DNA of 51,631 nt, from positions 1 through 51,631 of the forward strand of contig NZ_SJKB01000030.1 of assembly GCF_004331465.1 (NCBI RefSeq). Reading direction: 5' to 3'. Below, in pieces: positions 30,456 through 39,074 of this stretch (positions within the stretch are counted from its first letter, which is position 1; each line of letters opens with the position of its first letter). This DNA comes from Kribbella pittospori. Lineage in GTDB: Bacteria; Actinomycetota; Actinomycetes; Propionibacteriales; Kribbellaceae. Position numbers and translations under genes: made by a program. The notes under the pieces were generated by a model. That model was not told the origin of the DNA, did no database searches, and saw only the letters and a list, made by a program, of their open reading frames with translations.

Positions 30456-30854
30456 ATGCCTGTTACCTACCTCGACGTCCCTGCCGGTGCCGACCTCGAG
30501 ACCAAGCGCGAACTCGTCCACGAGCTGTACGTCGCCCTGAAAGAGGCCTACCCGTTCCCGGACGACACGCGGATCTTCATCCGCGAATGGCCGCCGGAGA
30601 GCGTGAGCCAGAACGGGGTCCTCGGCTCCGAACCGTTCCGGCCCGCGTTCGTCGCGCACGTCCCGCAGGGAGTTGACCGCGACGTCAAGGCGACGATGGT
30701 GGAGAAGCTGAACGCCGCGATGGCCAAGGCCTACGGGCTGCCGTGGTTCATCACCTTCCTGCACGAGCATTCCCTCGACGTCGTGGCCGTCGACGGGGAA
30801 CTCCTCGCGGACGACCAGCAGCGCGTCGAAGACCTGCGCGCGGCCTACAGCTGA
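30456..30854 (+). CDS. Tautomerase family protein (4-oxalocrotonate tautomerase superfamily)
   Basis: 132 residues. It begins MPVTYLDVPAGADLETKREL; Pro2 becomes the N-terminal catalytic proline after Met removal. Two beta-alpha-beta units are fused: the second starts near FRPAFVAHVPQGVDRDVKATMVEKL. This length fits the fused (cis-CaaD/MSAD-like) branch. GATGAGGAG precedes the ATG. Divergent HxlR control suggests an induced detoxification or aromatic-catabolic step; the substrate is unknown. Confidence 0.85.
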   Translation: MPVTYLDVPAGADLETKRELVHELYVALKEAYPFPDDTRIFIREWPPESVSQNGVLGSEPFRPAFVAHVPQGVDRDVKATMVEKLNAAMAKAYGLPWFITFLHEHSLDVVAVDGELLADDQQRVEDLRAAYS

Positions 30855-30863
30855 ACCGCGAGC

Positions 30864-30887
30864 CGCCCGCCGGACTACCGGCGGGCG
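30864..30887. terminator. Bidirectional terminator, tautomerase/pimA
   Basis: CGCCCGCCGG (30864-30873) and CCGGCGGGCG (30878-30887) pair perfectly with loop ACTA. The pimA stop codon (30875-30877) lies in the loop, so the two convergent genes share the structure. Confidence 0.65.
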
Positions 30888-31975
30888 ACGAGCTCGTAGA
30901 CCGACAAGAGCTCTGGCAGCAGGACCGACCAGTCATACCGAGGTACGGCGCTCAGCCCGGCAGAGCGAAGCTTCTCGCGCTCGTCGGGACTGCCCAGGAG
31001 CCGGAGTGCCCGCTGAGCGAGCTCGCCGGCGTTGCCCGGCTCGAACAGCTCCCCCAGCCGGCCACCGTCCAGGACCTGCCGGAAGGCGGCCAGGTCGCTG
31101 GCCAGGACGGGAGCGCCTGCCGCCATCGCCTCGAGCAGGACGATGCCGAAGCTCTCACCGCCCAGATGCGGCGCGACGTAGATGTCCGAGCCGGCCAGCA
31201 TGTCGGCGCGGGCGTCGTCGTCGATCTCGCCCAGGAACAGCACGTTGTCGCGGAACCGTCCGGGCACAGCGCGCCGTGCCTCATCCGCCTGGCCGGACCC
31301 GGCCACCAGGATCCTCAGGCCCGGCCGCTCCGCGATCAACGCGGGGACGGCCTTCACCAGGACGCCCAGGCCCTTGCGGGGTTCGTCGAGGCGGCCGAGG
31401 AAGCTGATCGTGCCGTTGTCGCCGATCCACTCCGCGCGGGGACTCCCCTTGAAGCGGGCGGTGTAGAGACCGTTCGGGATCACGACCGCCTCGCCGCCGA
31501 TGTGCTGGACCATCATCGAACGGGCGTTCTCGGAGACCGCGATCCGGGCGTCGATCTTCTCGAGCGCGGGCCGGAGCAGACTGGCGGCGGCGCTCATCGC
31601 GCGGGACCGGACCTGCCAGGTGTGGAACGTGGAGACGAACGGGCCGTCGGCCGACCACAGCGCGATGATCGACGCACTCGGAGTCGTCGGTTCGTGCACG
31701 TGGACCACGTCGAACTGTCCCTCGGTGAGCCAGCTTTTCACGCGCGCCGCTGTCCGTGGGCCGAACGTGACCCGCGCGACGGAGCCGTTGTACGGGACTC
31801 CGACCGCGCGGCCGGACGAGACGACGTACGGCGGGACCGCGTCGGAGTCGTCGACCGGCGCCAGGACTGACACCTCGTGGCCGACGCCGAGCAGGGCCTC
31901 GGCGAGGTCGCGGACATGGTTCTGCACCCCGCCGGGCGTGCCCAGCGAGTACGGGCACACCACACCGATCCTCAC
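30875..31975 (-). CDS. pimA: Phosphatidylinositol mannosyltransferase PimA (GT4)
   Basis: 366 residues. GT-B fold: N-terminal half with TPGGVQNHVRDLAEAL and FDVVHVHEPTTPS; C-terminal half with VIPNGLYTARF, FLGRLDEPRKGLGVL and GGESFGIVLLEAMAAG, the E-x7-E signature that holds GDP-mannose. It transfers the first mannose to phosphatidylinositol at the inner membrane face. It is the last gene of pgsA-patA-pimA, the order known from mycobacteria (Rv2612c-Rv2610c), which makes PimA specificity likely. GTG start at 31975, 10 nt after the patA stop. Confidence 0.93.
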   Translation of the reverse strand: MRIGVVCPYSLGTPGGVQNHVRDLAEALLGVGHEVSVLAPVDDSDAVPPYVVSSGRAVGVPYNGSVARVTFGPRTAARVKSWLTEGQFDVVHVHEPTTPSASIIALWSADGPFVSTFHTWQVRSRAMSAAASLLRPALEKIDARIAVSENARSMMVQHIGGEAVVIPNGLYTARFKGSPRAEWIGDNGTISFLGRLDEPRKGLGVLVKAVPALIAERPGLRILVAGSGQADEARRAVPGRFRDNVLFLGEIDDDARADMLAGSDIYVAPHLGGESFGIVLLEAMAAGAPVLASDLAAFRQVLDGGRLGELFEPGNAGELAQRALRLLGSPDEREKLRSAGLSAVPRYDWSVLLPELLSVYELVARR

Positions 31976-31985
31976 GGAACGATTC

Positions 31986-32855
31986 TCACTCGTCCAGGAA
32001 AATCCTCTGCAGCATGTGCCAGTCCTGGGGGTGCGCGGCGATCCCGGCGGCGAAGGCGTCGGCGCAGCGCTGGGTCATCCCGGCGGTACCGCCCTCGGGC
32101 TCGATGGCGTCGTGGAACGTGATCACCAACTGCGGCCCGTCGTAGTGCAGCGTCGCCGGGATCAGCGGGGCTCCCGTCCGCAGGCTCAGCGCGGCCGGAC
32201 CGGCCGGCATCCGCGAGGGACGGCCGAAGAACGTCACCGGTACGCCGCGCTCGGACAGATCTCGATCGGCCACCAGGCAAACGAAACCACCGGTCTGGAG
32301 CCGCTCGGCCAGGATCCCGACGACGTCCTGGTCACCGCCGGTCAGCGGGAGGACCTCCATGCCGAGCTTCTTGCGGTACTCGATGAAGCGGTCGAACAGC
32401 GACTCCGGCTTCAGCCGCTCGGCCACGGTCGACACCGGCATCCCGGTCAGACCTGCCCAGGCGCCGGCGTGGTCGTAGTTCGCCAGGTGCGGCAGCGCGC
32501 AGACGACACCCCTGCCCGCCGCGTGAGCGTCGCGGAGCAGTTTCTCGTTGACCGTACGAACCCGGGCGACGACCTCCTGCTCCGACCACTCGGGCAGCCG
32601 GAACGCCTCCTGCCAGTAGCGCAGGTACGACCGCATTCCGGCCAGGGTGAGCGCATCCAGCTCCGCCGGTGTGGCGTCCGGGCGGACCACGGCCAGGTTT
32701 CCGCGCAACCGCCGTACGCCGCGACCGTTCCGGCGTACGACCTGGTCCGCGGCCTGGCGGAACAGCCAGGTGACTGTCTTCTCAGGGAGCCGTCGGACCA
32801 GCGCCCAGGCGAGCGCGAACGCGAGATCGGCAGCCCGCTGACGGAGGCCGTCCAT
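31986..32855 (-). CDS. patA: Phosphatidylinositol mannoside acyltransferase PatA
   Basis: 289 residues, LpxL/HtrB-type acyltransferase. The catalytic H-x4-D motif is HLANYD; AERLKPESLFDRFIEYRKKLG and VADRDLSERGVPVTFFG are the other conserved blocks, and PAGPAALSLRTGAPLIP lies in the acyl-binding wall. It acylates the mannose of PIM1/PIM2. ATG 32855 is 3 nt after the pgsA stop and pimA follows after 10 nt, so the three are one operon. Confidence 0.92.
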   Translation of the reverse strand: MDGLRQRAADLAFALAWALVRRLPEKTVTWLFRQAADQVVRRNGRGVRRLRGNLAVVRPDATPAELDALTLAGMRSYLRYWQEAFRLPEWSEQEVVARVRTVNEKLLRDAHAAGRGVVCALPHLANYDHAGAWAGLTGMPVSTVAERLKPESLFDRFIEYRKKLGMEVLPLTGGDQDVVGILAERLQTGGFVCLVADRDLSERGVPVTFFGRPSRMPAGPAALSLRTGAPLIPATLHYDGPQLVITFHDAIEPEGGTAGMTQRCADAFAAGIAAHPQDWHMLQRIFLDE

Positions 32856-32858
32856 GCC

Positions 32859-33578
32859 TCAGTTCTTCGGGTCCGGTTCGGCCGGGGGCTCGGTGGCGAC
32901 CGTGGGGTCAGTTGTGGCCTGGGGCTCGGTCGTGGCCGGCGGCGGGGTGCCGAGGCCGGCGTTGGCCGGGTCGGCGAGGACCTGCTTGCGGACCGCGAGC
33001 GAGCGCTGGATCACGGTGATCGTGCTCGCGGCGGCGACGTACCAGATCACGATCTCCAGCAGGATCGGGAGGTCGAACACGTCGGAGAAGAACGCGAGGA
33101 CCAGCGTGAACACCAGCCGGTCCGCGCGCTCGGCCAGACCGCCGCTCGCCTTCAGGCCGAGGCTCTCGGCCTTGGCCCGCGCGTACGACGTGACCGCACC
33201 CATCACCAGCGCCCACAGCGTGACCGCGGCCATCAGCGTCGAGTCGCCGGCGCGTGAGTTGGCGTAGTACATCACCAGGCCGCCGTAGATCGCGCCGTCA
33301 CCGATGCGGTCCAGGGTGGAGTCGAGGTACGACCCCCACTTCGACGACGTGCCCGAGGTGCGGGCCATGAAGCCGTCGATCAGGTCGGAGAACACGAAGC
33401 AGGTGATGATCACCACGCCCAGCCAGAGCTGGCCGCGCGGGAAGAAGATCAGCGCGCCCGCGCACACGCCGATCGTGCCCACGAGCGTGACCATGTCCGC
33501 GGTCACGCCGAGCCTGAGCAGGAGTTTGGCGATCGGCGTGATCACCTTGGTCCAGAACTGCCGGAATCTGTTAAGCAT
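32859..33578 (-). CDS. pgsA: Phosphatidylinositol (phosphate) synthase PgsA, CDP-alcohol transferase
   Basis: 239 residues with about six TM segments. The CDP-alcohol phosphotransferase motif D-x2-D-G-x2-A-R-x8-G-x3-D-x3-D is present as DLIDGFMARTSGT followed by GSYLDSTLD. It makes phosphatidylinositol phosphate from CDP-diacylglycerol and inositol phosphate. The C-terminal ~35 residues are a Pro/Thr-rich tail (TTEPQATTDPTVATEPP), longer than usual. ATG 33578 fits the first helix and TACGAT lies 9 nt upstream as a possible -10. It heads pgsA-patA-pimA. Confidence 0.93.
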   Translation of the reverse strand: MLNRFRQFWTKVITPIAKLLLRLGVTADMVTLVGTIGVCAGALIFFPRGQLWLGVVIITCFVFSDLIDGFMARTSGTSSKWGSYLDSTLDRIGDGAIYGGLVMYYANSRAGDSTLMAAVTLWALVMGAVTSYARAKAESLGLKASGGLAERADRLVFTLVLAFFSDVFDLPILLEIVIWYVAAASTITVIQRSLAVRKQVLADPANAGLGTPPPATTEPQATTDPTVATEPPAEPDPKN

Positions 33579-33671
33579 GGCGGGCCGATCGTAGTCCAGC
33601 CGGATCACCATCCGGTGACAAGCCACGGCTTTCCGCCTGCGGCAGACCTGATTTCGCGCGATGCTGGCGGG

Positions 33672-34667
33672 GTGAGGACGCGAGGGAGGACGGCGCGGCT
33701 CAGCCGCGGCGCGCTGGCGAGTGCGCTGGCCGGTGCGCTGGCTCTGGCGCTGCTGACCTCCGGCTGCTCGGTCGCACGCAAGGCCAACGGCTCGCGTCCG
33801 CTCACCGCGCCGACGCAGCCTCCAGCCGTCGTCCCCACCGCCATCGCTCCCCCGCAGGCCGAGGGCCTGGACGGTACGGCGGGGGCACCCGGACCACAGG
33901 TGTGTACTGCGATCACCAGCACGCTGACTGCCCAGCTCCATGTACCGGTCACCGCGAAGCCGAACGCCTGGAACGACGGCGGCCTGCCCGCCATGGACCT
34001 GTGCACGCTGCTGCTCGAGGACCGGGTCGTCACGATTGGTGTCACCGCACTCCCCCGCCAACCCGACTCGCTCAACCGGCTCATCACCGGCGCCGGCAAG
34101 GTCGATCCTCTGACCGAACTCGGACCGGGCGCCCTGATCACTGAGTCCCGGATGGTGTTCACCGTCGGCGACCGGGCCGTCCGCATCACGCCGGCGGGCG
34201 GTATCGATCGCAGTACGGCGGATGGCATCGACCGCGCGAAGGCCGTGGCGATCGCGCTGGCGACGCGGAACGCCGTACCGACGTCCCTGCGGGACGCTCG
34301 GCAGACCGACGCCGCGTGTCAGCTGTCGAACTCGCAGGCCGAGGGGTTCGCCGGGGCGCAGGTGCAGCTGCGGCGGGACTACCGGGTCCGTGGTGCGTTG
34401 ACGTGTATCTGGGGGACGTACGACGCGACGGTATCGATCGTCGAGGCGTTCGACCAGCCGACAATCCCGGAGGCGGATCGGACGCCTCCACCGCAGCTCG
34501 CACCGGTCGGCCAGCCCGGCTACTACCTCCCGGACAAGGGTGAGCTCGTGTTCCGCCTCGGCCGCCGCGTCGTCCGCGTCACCGGCCTGACGAACCCGCC
34601 CCGCGTGGTACCTCTCGCCACCCTGCAAGGCATCGTCGACCCGATGATGCCGCTCTTCCTGCGCTGA
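33672..34667 (+). CDS. Lipoprotein of unknown function
   Basis: 331 residues. A Tat/Sec-like basic N-terminus and hydrophobic stretch (ALAGALALALLTSGC) end in a lipobox L-T-S-G-C, so it is processed and anchored to the outer face of the membrane. A Pro/Thr linker follows, then two repeated-looking extracytoplasmic domains with Cys pairs (QVCTAITSTL ... DLCTLLLEDR and AACQLSNSQA ... ALTCIWGTYD), resembling DUF3558-like folds. GTG 33672 is the start that gives a normal signal peptide. It is encoded on the strand opposite to the PIM locus that it interrupts. The function is unknown. Confidence 0.75.
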   Translation: MRTRGRTARLSRGALASALAGALALALLTSGCSVARKANGSRPLTAPTQPPAVVPTAIAPPQAEGLDGTAGAPGPQVCTAITSTLTAQLHVPVTAKPNAWNDGGLPAMDLCTLLLEDRVVTIGVTALPRQPDSLNRLITGAGKVDPLTELGPGALITESRMVFTVGDRAVRITPAGGIDRSTADGIDRAKAVAIALATRNAVPTSLRDARQTDAACQLSNSQAEGFAGAQVQLRRDYRVRGALTCIWGTYDATVSIVEAFDQPTIPEADRTPPPQLAPVGQPGYYLPDKGELVFRLGRRVVRVTGLTNPPRVVPLATLQGIVDPMMPLFLR

Positions 34668-34676
34668 CCCCTGCGA

Positions 34677-35291
34677 CTACGGCGCAGTCGGCCAGGACTT
34701 GGCGAGGAGGGCTCTGGTTTCGGACAGCAGTTGCGGCAGGACCTTGGTGTGGGCGATCGCCGGCATGAAGTTGGTGTCGCCGGCCCAGCGCGGCACCACG
34801 TGCTGGTGCAGGTGGGCGGCGATCCCGGCGCCGGCGATCTCGCCCTGGTTCATACCGATGTTGAAACCGTGCGCGGCCGACACCGCCCGGACCGCCTGCA
34901 TCGCCTGGCGGGTCAGCTCGGAGACGTCCGTGACCTCCGCCGCGGTCAGCTCGGTGTAGTCGGCGACATGCCGGTACGGCACCACCATCAGATGGCCCGG
35001 GTTGTACGGGTACAGATTCAGCACCGCGTACGCCGCCTCGCCCCGGTGCACGATCAGCGCATCGGCATCCGGCAGCCCCGGCAACCGGCAGAACGGGCAG
35101 CCCGAGCCGGCCTTGTCGCTGGTGGGTTTGTTCTCCCCCTCGATGTAGGCCATCCGGTGCGGCGTCCACAACCGCATGAACGGATCCGGGACCCCGACCC
35201 CGTCCTGCACAACCACCTCATCCGGCGCGTACGGCGACTCCGGTACGCCGCCCTGGTCGTCGGCGGACGGTTGGTCGGGGGAACCCGTCAT
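34677..35291 (-). CDS. HIT-type AP4A phosphorylase/hydrolase (Rv2613c-like)
   Basis: 204 residues. The Zn-type opening CPFCRLPGLPDAD, NLYPYNPGHLMVVPYRHV and the triad HLHQHVVPRW match the mycobacterial Ap4A phosphorylase subfamily. It degrades diadenosine tetraphosphate, a by-product of tRNA synthetases. Its start overlaps the end of thrS by 4 nt, so the two are co-translated; the same thrS-HIT-pgsA order occurs in mycobacteria. Confidence 0.9.
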   Translation of the reverse strand: MTGSPDQPSADDQGGVPESPYAPDEVVVQDGVGVPDPFMRLWTPHRMAYIEGENKPTSDKAGSGCPFCRLPGLPDADALIVHRGEAAYAVLNLYPYNPGHLMVVPYRHVADYTELTAAEVTDVSELTRQAMQAVRAVSAAHGFNIGMNQGEIAGAGIAAHLHQHVVPRWAGDTNFMPAIAHTKVLPQLLSETRALLAKSWPTAP

Positions 35292-37309
35292 ACCTGCACG
35301 CGCTTCTGGACTGCCTCCACGATCTCGCTCACCGCGTCCGCGATCGGTACGCCGTTCTTCTGGGTGCCGTCGCGGTAGCGGAAGGACACCGATCCGGCGG
35401 CCATGTCGTCGTCGCCGGCGATCAGCATGTACGGGACCTTGGACTTCTGGGCGTTGCGGATCTTCTTCTGCATCCGGTCGTCGGAGGAGTCGACCTCGAT
35501 CCGGATCCCCTGCGCCTTCAGTTGCGCGGCGACGTCGTGCAGGTAGTCCACGTGGCCGTCGGTGACCGGGACGCCGACCACCTGGACCGGGGCCAGCCAG
35601 GGCGGGAAGGCGCCGGCGTAGTGCTCGGTCAGCACCGCGACGAACCGCTCGATCGAGCCGAACAGGGCGCGGTGGATCATCACCGGGCGCTGCCGGGAAC
35701 CGTCCGGCGCGGTGTATTCCAGCTCGAACCGCTCCGGCAGGTTGAAGTCCAGCTGGATCGTCGACATCTGCCAGGTCCGGCCGATCGCGTCCTTGGTCTG
35801 GACCGAGATCTTCGGGCCGTAGAACGCGGCGCCGCCCGGATCCGGGACCAGCTCGAGACCGGAGCCCTCGGCAACCTCCCGCAGCGTCTCGGTCGCCTCC
35901 TCCCAGACCTCGTCGGAGCCGACGAACTTGTCCGGGTTCTTGGTCGAGAGCTCGAGGTAGAAGTCGTCCAGGCCGTAGTCGGCGAGCAGGCCGAGCACGA
36001 AGGTCAGTAGCTTGCGCAGCTCGTCACGCATCTGCTCGCGGGTGCAGTAGATGTGCGCGTCGTCCTGGGTGAAGCCGCGGGCCCGGGTCATGCCGTGCAC
36101 GACGCCGGACTTCTCCAGCCGGTAGACCGTGCCGAACTCGAACAGCCGCAGGGGCAGCTCCCGGTAGGACCGGCCACGGGCGCCGTAGATCAGGTTGTGC
36201 ATCGGGCAGTTCATCGGCTTCAGGTAGTAGTCCTGGCCCTGCTTGCGGATCTGCCCGTCCGCGCCGCGCTCCTCGTCCAGGTGCATGGGCGGGTACATGC
36301 CGTCGGCGTACCAGTCCAGGTGGCCGGACGTCTCGAACAGCTGCGCCTTGGTGATGTGCGGCGAGTAGACGAACTCGTACCCGTCCTCGACGTGGCGCTG
36401 GCGGGAGTAGTCCTCCATCACCTTGCGCAGTACGCCGCCCTTGGGGTGGAACACCGCGAGCCCCGAACCGATCTCGTCCGGGAAGCTGAACAGGTCGAGC
36501 TCGCTGCCGAGCTTGCGGTGGTCGCGCTTGGCGGCCTCCTCCAGCCGGTTCAGGTACGCCTTCAGCTCGTCGCGCGACTCCCACGCCGTCCCGTAGATGC
36601 GCTGGAGCTGCGGGTTCTTCTCGCTCCCCCGCCAGTACGCCGCAGCCGTCCGCATCAGCTTGAAGTTGCCCAGGTAGCCGGTCGCGGGCACGTGCGGACC
36701 GCGGCACAGGTCCTTCCAGGCGACGGTGTCGTCGCGCCGGACGTTGTCGTAGATCGTCAGCTCGCCACCGCCGACCTCGACGCTCGCGCCCTCGGCGGCG
36801 TCCGCCGCGGAGCCCTTGATCCCGATCAGCTCGAGCTTGTACGGCTCAGCCGCGAGCTCGGTCCGCGCGTCGTCGTCGGAGACCACCCGGCGGCTGAACC
36901 GCTGCCGCTCCTTGATGATCTGCTGCATCTTCTTCTCGAGCTTGCCCAGGTCGTCCGGGGTGAACGGCGTGGGTACGTCGAAGTCGTAGTAGAAGCCGTT
37001 CTCCACCGGCGGGCCGATGCCCAGCTTCGCCTCCGGGAACAGGTCCTGCACCGCCTGGGCGAGCACGTGCGCGGTCGAGTGCCGGATGATCGCGCGGCCG
37101 TCCTCGGACGCCGCCTTCACCGGCTCGATCTCGTCGCCGTCGGCGACCACCCGGGACAGGTCGCGGAGCTCACCGTTGACGCGGGCGGCGATGGCGGAGC
37201 GGTCCTGGCCGAAGATTCCGGCGAACAGCTCCCCGATCGTCGTCGTCTCGGTCACACTCCGCTCAGCCTCGCCCTCGACGCCGATCAGATGGACCTTGAC
37301 TTCCGGCAC
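35288..37309 (-). CDS. thrS: Threonyl-tRNA synthetase, full length
   Basis: 673 residues with all domains: TGS (1-65), editing N2 domain with HSTAHVLAQAVQDLFP and LCRGPHVPATG, catalytic core with motif 2 (TRARGFTQDDAHIYC) and Zn ligands (Cys in NCPMHN, His in DDAHIY, His in MIHRAL), and the anticodon domain (PWLAPVQVVGVPV). The complete editing site means it can hydrolyse Ser-tRNA-Thr, unlike the short paralogue at 10375-11610. GTG 37309 is preceded by GAGGAG with 5 nt; a GTG 6 nt earlier overlaps the ribosome site. No Thr leader is visible upstream. Confidence 0.95.
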   Translation of the reverse strand: MPEVKVHLIGVEGEAERSVTETTTIGELFAGIFGQDRSAIAARVNGELRDLSRVVADGDEIEPVKAASEDGRAIIRHSTAHVLAQAVQDLFPEAKLGIGPPVENGFYYDFDVPTPFTPDDLGKLEKKMQQIIKERQRFSRRVVSDDDARTELAAEPYKLELIGIKGSAADAAEGASVEVGGGELTIYDNVRRDDTVAWKDLCRGPHVPATGYLGNFKLMRTAAAYWRGSEKNPQLQRIYGTAWESRDELKAYLNRLEEAAKRDHRKLGSELDLFSFPDEIGSGLAVFHPKGGVLRKVMEDYSRQRHVEDGYEFVYSPHITKAQLFETSGHLDWYADGMYPPMHLDEERGADGQIRKQGQDYYLKPMNCPMHNLIYGARGRSYRELPLRLFEFGTVYRLEKSGVVHGMTRARGFTQDDAHIYCTREQMRDELRKLLTFVLGLLADYGLDDFYLELSTKNPDKFVGSDEVWEEATETLREVAEGSGLELVPDPGGAAFYGPKISVQTKDAIGRTWQMSTIQLDFNLPERFELEYTAPDGSRQRPVMIHRALFGSIERFVAVLTEHYAGAFPPWLAPVQVVGVPVTDGHVDYLHDVAAQLKAQGIRIEVDSSDDRMQKKIRNAQKSKVPYMLIAGDDDMAAGSVSFRYRDGTQKNGVPIADAVSEIVEAVQKRVQV

Positions 37310-37512
37310 GTTCACTCCTCGGGTTTGCCGACCGGCCGAGATGCCGGTCACGCAGAAGATGGTATCGACTCCGGACCCGCGGCCCGACGGCGTATCCACA
37401 GGTCCGGCCACCTGACGAAAGTAGGGGGTCGCCGACGCCCATCGTCCGATGTGCCAGGGGTGCCCGGATTCCTAGGTTCGAGTCACCAATCCGTTCCAGA
37501 AGGGCCCCCAGC

Positions 37513-38430
37513 GTGATCACGCTCGAAGGACTCACCAAGAGGTACGGCGACACCCGCGCGGTGGACTCGCTCGACCTGACCGTCTGCCCCGGCCGGGTGA
37601 CCGGCTTTCTCGGCCCGAACGGCGCCGGCAAGTCGACCACGATGCGGATGATCCTCGGCCTCGACGCACCGACCGAAGGCACCGCATTCGTCGACGGCCG
37701 CCCGTACGCCGACTGGCCGGCACCACTCACCAAGGTCGGTGCACTGCTCGACGCCAAGGCGCTGCACCCGCGGCGGTCCGCGCGAAACCACCTGATCGCA
37801 ATGGCCCGGAGCAATGGTCTCCCGGTCAGCCGGGTCGACGAGGTCCTGTCCGTCGTCGGCCTGGACTCCGTCACCGGGAAGCGCTCCGGAGAGTTCTCGC
37901 TCGGCATGGGTCAGCGGCTCGGCATCGCCGGTGCGCTGCTTGGCGACCCCGAGGTACTGATGTTCGACGAACCGGTGAACGGCCTCGACCCGGACGGCGT
38001 CCGCTGGGTCCGCGGTCTGATGCGCTCGCTGGCGGCGGAGGGCCGGACGGTGTTCGTCTCCAGCCATCTGATGAGCGAGATGCAGCTGACCGCCGACCAG
38101 CTCGTCGTGATCGGGCGCGGCCGGCTGATCGCCGACGCTCCGGTCGCGGACGTGATCGCGCGGTCGTCGCGCACCACGGTCGCCGTACGCGTCCCCGATC
38201 GGGCGCACCTCGCCGTACTGCGGGATCGGCTGATCGGCGAAGCAGAGCGGGTGGAGTCCGCGGACGACCGGTTGATCGTGACCGGCGTATCGGCGGAGCG
38301 GGTCGGGGACCTGGCGCACGAGCTCGGTGTGCGGCTACACGAGTTGCAGACCCAGCGGGCCTCGCTCGAGGAGGCCTACATGGAGCTGACCGCGGACAGC
38401 GTCCAGTACGGCGTAGCGGTGGCGTCATGA
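37513..38430 (+). CDS. ABC transporter ATP-binding protein
   Basis: 305 residues of the ABC-2/DrrA type. Walker A GPNGAGKST (~34-42), a signature-like segment EFSLGMGQRLGIAGAL that deviates from LSGGQ, Walker B VLMFDEPVNGLDP and the switch His in FVSSHLM. The last ~90 residues form the usual accessory domain of export ATPases. It pairs with the ABC-2 permease at 39071. GTG 37513 follows AGAAGGG. Its stop overlaps the DedA gene by 4 nt. Confidence 0.9.
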   Translation: MITLEGLTKRYGDTRAVDSLDLTVCPGRVTGFLGPNGAGKSTTMRMILGLDAPTEGTAFVDGRPYADWPAPLTKVGALLDAKALHPRRSARNHLIAMARSNGLPVSRVDEVLSVVGLDSVTGKRSGEFSLGMGQRLGIAGALLGDPEVLMFDEPVNGLDPDGVRWVRGLMRSLAAEGRTVFVSSHLMSEMQLTADQLVVIGRGRLIADAPVADVIARSSRTTVAVRVPDRAHLAVLRDRLIGEAERVESADDRLIVTGVSAERVGDLAHELGVRLHELQTQRASLEEAYMELTADSVQYGVAVAS

Positions 38431-39074
38431 CCGATGCAATTCTTCACTTCGCAGAGGAGTTGATGTCCTCGTGGTGGATCTACCTCGCGCTGTGGGGCTT
38501 CGCCGCGCTGGACGGGTTCTTCCCGGCCATCCCCAGCGAGACGCTGGTGGTCACGGCGGGCGTGTTCGTTGCGGCGAACGGTGAACCCAACCTGTACGCC
38601 GTGATCGCTGCCGCTGCAGTCGGCGCCTTCGTCGGCGACCACGTGTCCTACGCGCTGGGCCGCGGAGCTGGTGGCCGGCTGCTCGATCGGATGAAACCAG
38701 GCACCAAACGGCACGCGGCCGTGCTGTGGGCTCGGCGAGCACTGGCAGACCGTGGTGGCCTCGTGCTCGTGGTCGCTCGGTACGTGCCGGGTGGGCGCAC
38801 CGCGGTCACGCTGACGATGGGGTCGGTGCGCTATCCACTGCGCAAGTTCTCGTCCTTCGCCGCCATCGCGGCCGTCAGCTGGGGCCTGTACTGCACCCTG
38901 GTCGGCTACATCGGCGGGAAGGCGTTCGAGGACAACCCGCTGAAGGGCGTGATCCTCGGCATCGGCCTGGCGCTCGCGGTCACCTTGATCGTCGAGGTCG
39001 TCCGGCATCGGCTCAAGAAGAAGCGGGCTCAGGTCGAGCCCGAAGCCCCACTCGTGGAAGCAGGTGAGCGGTGA
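38427..39074 (+). CDS. DedA family membrane protein
   Basis: 215 residues. Blocks FPAIPSETLVVTAGVFVAANG, GAFVGDHVSYALGRGAG and ARYVPGGRTAVTLTMGSVRYP are the DedA/VTT fold with re-entrant loops; about five hydrophobic helices and a basic tail. DedA proteins flip undecaprenyl phosphate or other lipids and sustain proton motive force. It sits exactly between the ATPase and permease genes, overlapping both by 4 nt, so its product may assist the same exporter. Confidence 0.9.
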   Translation: MTDAILHFAEELMSSWWIYLALWGFAALDGFFPAIPSETLVVTAGVFVAANGEPNLYAVIAAAAVGAFVGDHVSYALGRGAGGRLLDRMKPGTKRHAAVLWARRALADRGGLVLVVARYVPGGRTAVTLTMGSVRYPLRKFSSFAAIAAVSWGLYCTLVGYIGGKAFEDNPLKGVILGIGLALAVTLIVEVVRHRLKKKRAQVEPEAPLVEAGER

